Below, piece by piece: positions 25,081-32,801 of a stretch of DNA of 64,000 nucleotides. The position numbers and the translations under genes were made by a program. The notes beneath the pieces were generated by a model. The model was given only the letters and a program-made list of their open reading frames with translations. It did no database searches and was not told the DNA's origin. Source of the DNA: an uncultured Bacteroidota bacterium (GTDB lineage Bacteria > Bacteroidota > Bacteroidia > Bacteroidales > SZUA-534); assembly GCA_946186925.1 (NCBI GenBank), contig CAMHPA010000009.1, positions 1 to 64,000 on the forward strand. The letters are read 5' to 3'. The first letter of the stretch is position 1. Every line of letters starts with the position of its first letter.

Positions 25081-26223
25081 TTAAATGTTTTGCACCAGCC
25101 ACTGGCAGAAAAATTTGTCATAAACCTGATATTTGCCGCCATCCATAGTCAGCAAACCTTTGTCAATCAGCGCGGGAATGGCCGCTTTGACTGAGTTGGG
25201 CGACAGCAGTCCGTGCCGTTTTACAAAGCCGCCCGACGTAACATTATCGGCACTGCCCTCTCGCCCGATTGCCATAAGCACACGGCTCTGTTTTTCTGGC
25301 AGTTGGTAGAGCAAATCCTCATATATCGGTGACGAAACGTTGACGATTTCCTGAATGGCGGGTTCAATGTCGACAGCCGTGCAGACAGCACCATCTGCAG
25401 TGCGCGAAAAAAGTTCGTTCATAACACGCTGAATATAATATGTGACGCCGTCGAAACGGTTATAAAGCTGCTCAACGGTTTCTTTCTCAACCCGTTTGCC
25501 GTGTTTTGCGAACAAGCGCTGGCAGAAATCAACATATTTTTCAACGGGAATACGCTTCAGCCCATACACCGTAACACTTTGATAGAATGGCCTGGCTGGC
25601 GAAGTGAACATTGCCCCCATCAAATGTTGCCGCGAACCCGAAAAAACGAATTTCGCATTGCTGCAATATTGAATATGAGTGCGCAACGCAGCCTCAATGT
25701 TCGCATCGGCGTATTTGGTTATTTGTTGGAACTCGTCGATGGCCACAATGCACGGTTTATCAGCATTTTGCAGATAAGCGAAAATCTCATTTAGCGTTGT
25801 TTCGGGAGTTTCAATGTCGCCTACGCTCATTGTCCACGATGGCATTCCGTTGGCATCGAAACTCACAGCCGACCGTACCGAAACCAACATCTGTAAAAAT
25901 GCTTCCCACGCCTTACGGCCTTTGGGTTTCAGTGTTTCCAAAATAACACTGCCCAACTTGCCCACCATTTCCGAAACCGATTTCGTCGAGTATATATCTA
26001 CGATAAATGTATGGTAGTTTTCGGCTATTTGCTTTTGTGCGAAACAGTGGCGCAGAAGGTCGGTTTTGCCGAATCTGCGTGGTGAAATCAGGGCCACATT
26101 GTTGCCATTTGTCAGCAGACGGATGATGTCAGCGGTCTCTTTTTCGCGGTCGCAGAAATATTCATCATCAACGTATCCCGTTGTAATGAACGGATTTTCA
26201 ATATTTAAGCCATTCTTTGCCAT
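25081..26223 (-). CDS. P-loop ATPase of the archaeal-type ATPase_2 family
   Basis: A 380-residue AAA/STAND-like ATPase. The N-terminal NPFITTGYVDDEYFCDRE is typical of PF01637-like proteins. It has Walker A SPRRFGKTDLL (about residues 48-58), a Walker B segment KPCIVAIDEFQQI (about 138-150) and a sensor-like segment KFVFSGSRQHLM (about 172-183). The C-terminal part is a winged-helix domain (about 280-375, LMAIGREGSADNV ... KGLLTMDGGKYQVYD). Family members are numerous in Bacteroidota, often next to mobile or defence DNA; their role is not established. It is divergent from a second, unrelated P-loop ATPase. Confidence 0.8.
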   Translation of the reverse strand: MAKNGLNIENPFITTGYVDDEYFCDREKETADIIRLLTNGNNVALISPRRFGKTDLLRHCFAQKQIAENYHTFIVDIYSTKSVSEMVGKLGSVILETLKPKGRKAWEAFLQMLVSVRSAVSFDANGMPSWTMSVGDIETPETTLNEIFAYLQNADKPCIVAIDEFQQITKYADANIEAALRTHIQYCSNAKFVFSGSRQHLMGAMFTSPARPFYQSVTVYGLKRIPVEKYVDFCQRLFAKHGKRVEKETVEQLYNRFDGVTYYIQRVMNELFSRTADGAVCTAVDIEPAIQEIVNVSSPIYEDLLYQLPEKQSRVLMAIGREGSADNVTSGGFVKRHGLLSPNSVKAAIPALIDKGLLTMDGGKYQVYDKFFCQWLVQNI

Positions 26224-26264
26224 ATCATTAGCTTTTAATATACGCCGTAAATATACAATTTTTC

Positions 26265-26306
26265 CATAAAATGGAAATCATAAAATGGAAATCATAAAAT
26301 GGAAAT
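26265..26306. repeat. Triple 14-bp tandem repeat
   Basis: Three exact copies of CATAAAATGGAAAT (26265, 26279, 26293) lie between the two divergent ATPases, immediately upstream of the start of the minus-strand gene. Overlapping TTTCCAT...ATGGAAA dyads arise from the repeat. Confidence 0.9.
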
Positions 26307-26315
26307 CAAGCAAAA

Positions 26316-26395
26316 AATGTTTTCAAACATCTTTTTTGATCAAAAAAAGTGTTTCCAAACATTTTTTTTAGAAAGATTTAGTGTTTCCAAACATT
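26316..26395. promoter_or_regulatory. Three operator-like dyads at an exact 32-bp period
   Basis: Three 16-base units start at 26316, 26348 and 26380. The core is TGTTTCCAAACA in copies 2 and 3 and TGTTTTCAAACA in copy 1, each an inverted repeat. The 16-base spacers are rich in T and A and are not conserved. The last dyad ends six bases before the -7 box at 26401, so it would sit on the promoter of the plus-strand ATPase. Confidence 0.75.
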
Positions 26396-26400
26396 CTTTT

Positions 26401-26408
26401 TATCTTTG
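26401..26408 (+). promoter_or_regulatory. Putative -7 box (TATCTTTG) of the DUF4143-type ATPase
   Basis: An exact TAnnTTTG match 25 bases before the start codon at 26434, directly following the dyad array. Confidence 0.55.
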
Positions 26409-26433
26409 CTGCAAAACATAAAGCATTGAAAAG

Positions 26434-27642
26434 ATGGAAGAAAAGATTGACTACTTATTCAAAATACTCTCTCGGCAGCTTTCGACTACGCCGCTTGTGT
26501 TCTTCCGGTATCTGCATACAGAGATTGATTGGAACGACACTCTAATTGGAATCAAGGGACCGAAGGGTTGCGGAAAATCGACGTTATTGCTGCAGCACAT
26601 CAAGCAGACTTTTAAGGGGAGCGATTTGCAGAGGGTGCTTTATATGTCGTTGGATAATCTGTGGTTCAGCTCAAACGATGTGGCTGAAATAATTGATTAT
26701 CACTATACTTACGGCGGCACTCACGTCTTTATAGATGAGATTCATTATTACAACCATTGGCAGACGCTGCTGAAAAACCTATACGACAACTGCCCTGGGC
26801 TGCATATTGTTTACACGGGTTCGTCGATGTTGCAGATTGACAGGCACGAAGGCGACCTGTCGCGGCGGCAGACAATGTACACGCTGCACGGTTTGTCGTT
26901 TAGAGAATTTCTTGAGTACGAGAACGTTATGACTATTCCAGCACTCTCATTCGAAACGATCTTAACTGACCATATCGATATAGCAACCGAGGTGTGTGGC
27001 AAAATCAAGGTGCTGGAGCATTTCAAAAAATATTTGGAGGTCGGCTACTATCCATTTTATAAAAGCGTTCATAAAGGCTATTATCAGCGGTTGCAAGGAG
27101 TTGTAAACCAGATTATTGAGGTGGATTATCCGAACATTGACGAAGTTACCGTCTCGACAATCAGAAAAACCAAGAAACTGCTGATGCTGCTTGCCGAGCG
27201 GGTGCCGCAATTGCCGAAAATGAACGAGCTTTACAGGGAACTGGAAACCGACAGAAATCAGGGACTGAAAATGCTGAATGCCTTGCAGCGGGGCGGTTTG
27301 CTGCAACTGCTGAGCAATAACACGAAGAGTCCCGACCAAATGTCGCGGCCTGAGAAGATTTATCTGGACAATCCGACGCTGATGTACGCTCTAACGCCTC
27401 AAATTGACATTGGGACTTTGCGGGAAACGTTTTTTATGAACCAACTCTCTCAAAACCACGATGTTAGGTATCCGTCGGCAGGCGATTTCCTTGTTGATAT
27501 GAAATACACGTTTGAGGTTGGTGGCAAAGGCAAAAATTTCGACCAGATTAAAGACGTGAAAAACAGTTATTTGGCTATCGACAATGTCGAGATCGGCCGA
27601 ACCAACCGCATCCCGCTTTGGATGTTTGGAATGATGTATTAG
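26434..27642 (+). CDS. AAA_14/DUF4143-type ATPase
   Basis: A 402-residue P-loop ATPase. It has Walker A GPKGCGKSTLL (about 49-59), Walker B HVFIDEIHYYNHW (about 106-118), sensor HIVYTGSSM (about 134-142) and the GLSFREFLEYE segment typical of the AAA_14 family. The second half fits the DUF4143 partner domain (ATPase-associated, nuclease-like fold in some members): helices about 225-310, then EKIYLDNPTLMYALT, FFMNQLSQNHDV and DFLVDMKYTFEVGGKGKN near the end. Such proteins are widespread and of unknown function. Expression is probably controlled by the dyad array just upstream. Confidence 0.85.
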   Translation: MEEKIDYLFKILSRQLSTTPLVFFRYLHTEIDWNDTLIGIKGPKGCGKSTLLLQHIKQTFKGSDLQRVLYMSLDNLWFSSNDVAEIIDYHYTYGGTHVFIDEIHYYNHWQTLLKNLYDNCPGLHIVYTGSSMLQIDRHEGDLSRRQTMYTLHGLSFREFLEYENVMTIPALSFETILTDHIDIATEVCGKIKVLEHFKKYLEVGYYPFYKSVHKGYYQRLQGVVNQIIEVDYPNIDEVTVSTIRKTKKLLMLLAERVPQLPKMNELYRELETDRNQGLKMLNALQRGGLLQLLSNNTKSPDQMSRPEKIYLDNPTLMYALTPQIDIGTLRETFFMNQLSQNHDVRYPSAGDFLVDMKYTFEVGGKGKNFDQIKDVKNSYLAIDNVEIGRTNRIPLWMFGMMY

Positions 27643-27809
27643 TGTGGGGTAGAGGTAGGCAAATCATTAGAAATTGTCTAGTGTTACAACAAAATTCTGC
27701 AACTCACCCAATTATTAAAATATAGTACTCCCATTGTGACCTATACAAGTTGCACTTATTTGGTTATCAGGTGCCATTGCAGGCGGCAATACACCGTTCT
27801 TAAACAAAA

Positions 27810-27836
27810 AAAATCCCCTGCCAGGCAGAGGATTTT
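27810..27836 (-). terminator. Rho-independent terminator of the tail-fibre-like gene
   Basis: Arms AAAATCCCCTGCC (27810-27822) and GGCAGAGGATTTT (27824-27836) with one mismatch, followed on the minus strand by a run of T. It is 22 bases past the stop codon at 27859. Confidence 0.85.
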
Positions 27837-27858
27837 TGAAATTTAAGGACTATTTAAT

Positions 27859-29991
27859 TTAGTTAATTATAGCTGCACCGCCGGACCTTGTCACTTTGAT
27901 TTTGATAGTATTCAATTCTTCGGTGAAAGGACCGACCACTTGGTTTACCAAATTACGCTCGGCATCTGTGGCAACAACATATTCATCAAGGGGGTCGTAA
28001 ACAATTCCGGAACCTTTTTTATAGATTGGCACTTTATCATAATCTAAATTCACAATAGGATTCCATAATGAAATATTAGATTTACCTGATTCTGGCCAAT
28101 AAGAGGGGTATTCAAGATACCCGACATAACGACGCGCAGTGGCGCCATAATAATAAATTTCTTCATCATTGGCTGTAACTGGCCCACCATTTGATGGCAA
28201 ATAGTAATAACCCAACGTAGGATCAAACTCTTTGTCGTTTATTGTTATCTCATAATTATAGTTGACGGCACTGAATCTTCCATCAGAAGGTTTGGTGTAT
28301 TTTGACAATGCTACCGATAAGAACACGGGACTATAGGCTGGAATTTTGAATGTAGTGGTTCCTGAAGTCAACGTTTGGCCCAAAAAGGAAACTTGTGCTT
28401 CGGTTTCGTCGGGGACAGGATTTTCGATTACAACATTCACCATTGCCAACGGCATACTGCCTATTTGGTTGGCATTTTTGGTTATGTCGGCCATGGCAGC
28501 CTGCAAAGCCGCCACTTGTTCCTGCAGTTGCGCCACAGTGGCATAATCGGCCAGCGACTGGTGCTCGGTCAATACTGTTGCCGAAGTTCCCTCTTTGAGC
28601 TGGATGGTGGCTTTGTCGGCATTGGCACCTGTTAGGGGTGTTATGCTCATCTCGCTTTTATCAGCTTTACCCTCAATGTCATCGGCTGTCAGCACCTCGT
28701 TCTCCAATTTCGACTTCAAATCATTGGTGAAATCATTGGTGGACAAACTTTTACCTTCAATTTTATCAACTTTTGCCGCCACATCGGTCTTAGTAGCAAA
28801 AACAGCTTCAACATCGGCGGTCTTGGCATAATCGGCTAGCGACTGGTGTTCTTGCAGGGCTGTCGCGCCAAGAGCTGCACCGCTGCGTATTGCTGCAAGG
28901 TCGGTTATAACATCTTGTTTGCTAGTAATATCCTGATGTGATGTTAAATAATTGGCATCGTTCTGTAATTCAGAGACTTTGGTAGGAACAGTGGGGATTG
29001 TGGGTTTGTCGGTCAAATCGTTATAACTGCCAGTGGTGGCAACATTGGCGAGTGAGGTTTTAACCATATACTGTTCGGCAATGTCGGCTGTTTTGGCATA
29101 ACCGTTCAAACTTGGAATGTCAGCCTTCTTGGCATATGTTTTCTCAACATCGGCACTCTTTGCATAAACGGTGAGGTCGACGGCATCGGCCTGGCCGCCG
29201 CTCAAGACGTAGTTGTCGAAAGCTTCTTTTGTGACGTAATTGCTGGCAACACTACTACTTAAGGCGTAATTACCGAGTGTTTCTGTTTGAACATAATTGC
29301 TCAAATCGGGTGCTGAAGGAATGTCCGTTTTTTTGGCATATACGGTTTCAACATCTGCCGTTTTTGCATAGACGGTGAGGTCGACAGCATCAGCCTGGCC
29401 GCCGCTCAAGATGTAATTTTCAAACACATCTTTGGTTATATAGTTGTTTGTCAGTATATTGATGTCGGTTTTCTTGATGTATGCGGCCAACGAATCGCTA
29501 ATTAAGTTGCGCAGTTTCGCCAAATCTTCTGCCTTCACGTAGCCAAGAAGTTTCTGTACATCGCTGCTACTCAATGTTTCGGCCAGTTTTTGATAGTCGA
29601 GTTCGCCAGCCTGCTCGGCGTACATGGCAAACGGCACGCTCAGGAGTTGAGTGGTGGCTGTGCCGTATGCGGTTTCGGTGCGCATGTTGTAGATGGCATT
29701 AGACATATTCCACTTAATGTCAGTGAGTTTCTGGTTGCTCTCGCCCTGGCCCACAACCAGAGTCAGAAGGCCGTTGGCGTTGGTTGTCACCGAGTGCTTC
29801 TCGGTGTAGGTCTGAAGGGCCACACCGTCAATTTCAGCCGTGATGGTGAGGGTGACCTCAACATTCTGATTAGCAACTATGGCGTTCTGCGCATCACGCA
29901 CAACAGCCTGATAACTGAAGCCCTGCGGGGCTTGGGCGAATGTGGCCACCGATAGTAACAAGGCGGCAACGATTGTCGTAAATTTTCTCAT
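27859..29991 (-). CDS. Surface protein with tail-fibre-like repeats
   Basis: The product has 710 residues; the start at 29991 (MRKFTTIVAALLLSVATFAQ) is preferred over an upstream ATG because it gives a signal peptide. Residues about 20-130 form an Ig-like domain common at the N-terminus of Bacteroidota exported proteins (QGFSYQAVVRDAQNAIVANQ ... LLSVPFAMYAEQAG). Residues about 130-555 are repetitive: DAVDLTVYAKTADVE units, then SYNDLTDKPTIPTVPTKVSELQ and ITPLTGANADKATIQL segments, which closely resemble shaft repeats of phage tail fibres. The last 150 residues form a separate globular domain. It probably makes a trimeric fibre at the cell surface; no T9SS sorting domain is seen. Confidence 0.75.
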   Translation of the reverse strand: MRKFTTIVAALLLSVATFAQAPQGFSYQAVVRDAQNAIVANQNVEVTLTITAEIDGVALQTYTEKHSVTTNANGLLTLVVGQGESNQKLTDIKWNMSNAIYNMRTETAYGTATTQLLSVPFAMYAEQAGELDYQKLAETLSSSDVQKLLGYVKAEDLAKLRNLISDSLAAYIKKTDINILTNNYITKDVFENYILSGGQADAVDLTVYAKTADVETVYAKKTDIPSAPDLSNYVQTETLGNYALSSSVASNYVTKEAFDNYVLSGGQADAVDLTVYAKSADVEKTYAKKADIPSLNGYAKTADIAEQYMVKTSLANVATTGSYNDLTDKPTIPTVPTKVSELQNDANYLTSHQDITSKQDVITDLAAIRSGAALGATALQEHQSLADYAKTADVEAVFATKTDVAAKVDKIEGKSLSTNDFTNDLKSKLENEVLTADDIEGKADKSEMSITPLTGANADKATIQLKEGTSATVLTEHQSLADYATVAQLQEQVAALQAAMADITKNANQIGSMPLAMVNVVIENPVPDETEAQVSFLGQTLTSGTTTFKIPAYSPVFLSVALSKYTKPSDGRFSAVNYNYEITINDKEFDPTLGYYYLPSNGGPVTANDEEIYYYGATARRYVGYLEYPSYWPESGKSNISLWNPIVNLDYDKVPIYKKGSGIVYDPLDEYVVATDAERNLVNQVVGPFTEELNTIKIKVTRSGGAAIIN

Positions 29992-30015
29992 GTTTTTGAT
30001 ATTTAAAATATTCAT

Positions 30016-30180
30016 TTTATGCTGTTTAAATGCTAAATTGTTTAACTGGTGAATTGTTTAAAGGTTTAAGGTCGAGTAAAGAGTAAAGTGTAATGATTCA
30101 TGTTCGTAACTCGTAATTCTAAATCCACTAATACCTAACACCATTTGCTAATTTTTAACTCCTAACTCTCAATTCTTAAT
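30016..30180. repeat. Short tandem repeat tracts
   Basis: Tracts of GTTTAAATG-, GAGTAAAGAGTAAAG-, and AACTCCTAACTCTC-type units fill the spacer between the tail-fibre-like gene and the T9SS protein gene. No promoter box was recognised. Confidence 0.55.
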
Positions 30181-30636
30181 TATCTTAAACGTTTTTACCA
30201 CTCTCTCGCCATCGTCAATGCGCAGGAAATAAACACCTTGCACGTAGAGTGTCATGTCGATTGCGGTTTGCACATCGGCAATGCCGTCGGAGGCAAGCGT
30301 GCGGCCGTTGTTGTCGGTGAGCATGTAACGCAGAGTTGCATCAGCGGCATTCTCAACGCGGAGGTTGAGTCGATCAACAACGGGGTTCGGGAAAACCTCG
30401 GCCTCAAGGCTGATTTGTGAGTTCTCGATACCATCTACAATGCTGATGGCATAGGCCTGCTGTACCCCTGCGGCAAGGCTTCCCGCATCGGACGTGGCGG
30501 TCTGATAGAACGGCTGTCCAACAGTGAAACTCATTGTTCCCGCCTCGCCGCCAGTAACGGTTACCGTGGTTTGGGCTTCGGCTATGGCACCTGTCAGCGC
30601 CATAGCCGTAATCAGTAGAATCATTTTTCTTTTCAT
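30169..30636 (-). CDS. Small T9SS cargo protein with type A sorting domain
   Basis: A 155-residue exported protein. Signal peptide is residues 1-22 (ending AEAQ). A short beta-rich stretch (TVTGGEAGTMSFTVGQPFY ... GVQQAYAIS) precedes a T9SS type A C-terminal domain (FPNPVVDRLNLRVEN ... GRTLASDGI ... GVYFLRIDDGERVVKTFKIIK). The first part is the usual linker seen before these sorting domains, so the protein is almost all sorting signal with a tiny head. It overlaps by four bases (ATGA) with a LuxR-type HTH gene upstream, an odd partner for an exported protein. Confidence 0.85.
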   Translation of the reverse strand: MKRKMILLITAMALTGAIAEAQTTVTVTGGEAGTMSFTVGQPFYQTATSDAGSLAAGVQQAYAISIVDGIENSQISLEAEVFPNPVVDRLNLRVENAADATLRYMLTDNNGRTLASDGIADVQTAIDMTLYVQGVYFLRIDDGERVVKTFKIIKN

Positions 30637-30842
30637 GAATATGCTATTTTGATGTTACACAATTTGTTAATCATTTCAATATTGCTTTTTATACCTAACT
30701 TGTGATATATGGCAAGCTTGTGGTTCTCGACGGTACGCTTGCTTATGCCAAACTCATCGGCAATAACCTGCGAGGTTTTTCCTTTGCAACATTCTTTTGC
30801 AATCTGCAACTCCCGTCCTGTGAGTTCTAATTTTTGTTTCAT
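30633..30842 (-). CDS. Stand-alone LuxR-type HTH protein
   Basis: A 69-residue protein consisting only of a GerE/LuxR-type helix-turn-helix (LTGRELQIAKECCKGKTSQ, ADEFGISKRTVENHKLAIYHKL). It is closely related to the C-terminal HTH of the TPR-LuxR protein encoded at 31135-32625: SKRTVENHK.AIY.KLGI is shared. It has no sensor or receiver domain. It is translationally coupled to the small T9SS protein downstream. Three palindromes lie in the 130 bases upstream (see 30884-30973). It may act as a dedicated activator for this pair, or titrate the targets of the larger regulator. Confidence 0.8.
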   Translation of the reverse strand: MKQKLELTGRELQIAKECCKGKTSQVIADEFGISKRTVENHKLAIYHKLGIKSNIEMINKLCNIKIAYS

Positions 30843-30883
30843 TTTACAAACGATTTAAAAACGGCTGCAATTTTCGCACATCT

Positions 30884-30895
30884 ACAGACGTCTGT
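30884..30895. promoter_or_regulatory. 12-bp palindrome upstream of the LuxR-HTH gene
   Basis: ACAGACGTCTGT is a perfect palindrome, 42 bases upstream of the start codon at 30842. It adjoins the dyad at 30899-30914. Confidence 0.5.
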
Positions 30896-30898
30896 CAA

Positions 30899-30914
30899 TG
30901 AGTAAATATACTCA
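30899..30914. promoter_or_regulatory. Dyad TGAGTA-n4-TACTCA, possible LuxR-HTH operator 1
   Basis: Perfect six-base arms with a four-base spacer. It shares the pattern TRAGTA-n4-TACTYA with the dyad at 30958-30973, with centres 59 bases apart. Confidence 0.55.
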
Positions 30915-30957
30915 CCTGGTTGCATCTGATTGAAATACAGTAAATAAAGCGTAGGCG

Positions 30958-30973
30958 TAAGTAATTTTACTTA
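30958..30973. promoter_or_regulatory. Dyad TAAGTAATTTTACTTA, possible LuxR-HTH operator 2
   Basis: Perfect seven-base arms with a two-base centre, matching the dyad at 30899-30914 in pattern and overall length. Its position, about 116 bases upstream of the gene, would suit an activator site. Confidence 0.55.
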
Positions 30974-31134
30974 TGTGATAGCGTCCATAAGCAGAGTAGA
31001 CCGCCAGGCAAAACCACACATTTCTGATCGGAAGGAATACGATTTTTAAGCATGTGAAAGCGCACCAGCGCGCGAGCATAGGCAACAAACGGAGAGTTGC
31101 CAAACTTAAAAAATCGAAAATTTACACTTTGGAA

Positions 31135-32625
31135 TCACATTTTTACAATGCCATGCTTCACTGCATAAAGAATGAGTTCGGTGTTGTTGCAGATGCCCAG
31201 TTTTTGGTATATGGCATATTTGTGATTTTCAACGGTACGCTTGCTGATGCCAAGTTCATCGGCAATCTCTTTGCTCAGCTTGCCCTGACTGCTTGCCCTG
31301 ATGATTTCAATTTCGCGTGGCGATAGCTGGATGTCGGGTTGCGTTGGCTCTGGATTGTCGGCTGTTTTGATTTCTACACCCCGTTTTTTCTCAGTTTGCA
31401 CAGTGCTTTGATCCACAGCGCCATCGGATTGGCTTGCCGTCTGACTGTCGGGTTCCAATTTGGCGGCGCGCTTTGGCTCGGCTGATGATATTTCTGTCTG
31501 TGCACTGATTTGAGAGCCTGTCACAAACAACTCGCGCGCCATTTTTTCGGTATGTTCAATATCGCGACGCATACGGCGGACCATAAAAAACAAAGACAGG
31601 GCAACCACTATTGCTGCAATTACAACTGCGAGCACAATAAGCGCATTCTGCTGTCGGTCGATAACAACTTGCTGTTGTGCAATCTCTTTTTCTTTTTCGG
31701 CAGTGGCGTAGCGAACCTCAAAATCAGCCACTTGCTGGCTGATTTGCTCGTTATAGAGCGAATCGTTGAGAGCCAGAACCTGCCGATATAATTGTGGACT
31801 ATCCTGCAAATCAGCAAGATAACGCAGCGCATCAAGTTTGTTTTTGCGCTGACCGATTTGCCCTGCCAATCGCAAGCACTCGTCCGCGGTCTTTTCAGCA
31901 TCGGCCTTGCGCCCCAGGGCAATGTGGTTTTTTGTTTGTGCTATTAGATTGATACACAGACTTGTATTATTGCCAACAGCCCGCAGTTTTTCCGAGGCGC
32001 TTGCCAAAACTGCATCGGCTTTTTTGTAATCGCCATTTTGCATATAGGCCGAGCCCAACTGCGACAGACGGATAGCAACCTTGTCGTTGCGATTATCGGC
32101 CGAATCAATCCTATAAGCTTGTTGAATACAGTTAATTGCTTCATTATGTTTATTTTGTGCCGATAGTATTTCGCCTAATGTGGAGTATCGGCGTGCAAGC
32201 AAAAGCGAGTTGTTGGTTGGTACAAACCTGATGGCATCGCGCATATAGTGCTCAGCATCGGAATAGAGACGCTGGTGAGTGAAAATTGACGCCAAAACGG
32301 CAAGCGAAGTTGAGATGCGTACCGAATCGTTTATCCGATAATCGTAATTCAATGCTTTCTGTCCGAAATCGACGGCTTTGTCGAAGTTTCCCAGCCGCCA
32401 ATATGCATAGGCTAATCCGTTATATGTGTCTGAAAACCAAAATATTGAATCAGTATGAATGTTCGTCAGAGCCTGCTCAAGGTAGGTTACCGACCCCGAA
32501 TAATCCCCCGAATCGTAGCACTCTTCGTACTTTGCGTACAATTCACTGTATTTCTTTGCGTTGGCGGCAAATGTCGATGATAATCCGTAGAAAATCAAGC
32601 CAACAGCAACAATGCACATTCTCAT
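31135..32625 (-). CDS. TPR-transmembrane-LuxR regulator
   Basis: The product has 496 residues. A GTG at 32631 is in frame, but the ATG at 32625 gives a good signal peptide (MRMCIVAVGLIFYGLSSTFAANA). Residues about 22-330 are tetratricopeptide repeats in the periplasm (YSGSVTYLEQAL, KAVDFGQKALNYD, NEAINCIQQAYRI and so on). A membrane helix (about 333-356) and a charged Ser/Glu-rich linker follow. The C-terminus is a LuxR-type HTH (about 430-495: LSPREIEIIRASSQGKLSKE). This architecture is common in Bacteroidota and is thought to link envelope signals to transcription. The gene has an upstream region derived from hslR. Confidence 0.85.
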   Translation of the reverse strand: MRMCIVAVGLIFYGLSSTFAANAKKYSELYAKYEECYDSGDYSGSVTYLEQALTNIHTDSIFWFSDTYNGLAYAYWRLGNFDKAVDFGQKALNYDYRINDSVRISTSLAVLASIFTHQRLYSDAEHYMRDAIRFVPTNNSLLLARRYSTLGEILSAQNKHNEAINCIQQAYRIDSADNRNDKVAIRLSQLGSAYMQNGDYKKADAVLASASEKLRAVGNNTSLCINLIAQTKNHIALGRKADAEKTADECLRLAGQIGQRKNKLDALRYLADLQDSPQLYRQVLALNDSLYNEQISQQVADFEVRYATAEKEKEIAQQQVVIDRQQNALIVLAVVIAAIVVALSLFFMVRRMRRDIEHTEKMARELFVTGSQISAQTEISSAEPKRAAKLEPDSQTASQSDGAVDQSTVQTEKKRGVEIKTADNPEPTQPDIQLSPREIEIIRASSQGKLSKEIADELGISKRTVENHKYAIYQKLGICNNTELILYAVKHGIVKM

Positions 32626-32640
32626 ATTCACCGTCCGTTA

Positions 32641-32715
32641 CTGACAAAATTTTGTAGAACCACATATGCCAAAGCATTTCTCGATTCTGATTTTATCCAT
32701 AATGGCGCAAAAATA
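32641..32715 (-). pseudogene. Decayed copy of the hslR promoter and 5' end
   Basis: On the minus strand this segment aligns base by base with the promoter and first codons of hslR at 49261-49335. The -7 box (CAAAAATA on plus, 32708-32715) and the sequence GCGCCATTATGGA are identical. The reading frame gives MDKIRIEKCFGICG and then a stop, against MDEIRIDKWLWDVR in hslR. It stops two codons before the TPR-LuxR start. It may now serve as promoter and short leader reading frame of that gene. Confidence 0.7.
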
Positions 32716-32801
32716 ATGGTTTTTGAGAGATTTGGCTATGCACAATTCGATTGACGTCAAGCAAACTCAGCCTTTTGGCGAATCGCAAACATCAGTATGT
32801 C

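Noticed and set aside
24026..25102. Large minus-strand frame opposite mdh
   Set aside because: Mdh is complete with its catalytic motifs, promoter box and terminator; the antisense frame is a shadow.
26316..26395. A mini-CRISPR array
   Set aside because: Only three repeats of 16 bases with low-complexity T/A spacers of 16 bases; no cas genes. The units are inverted repeats next to a promoter, which fits an operator array.
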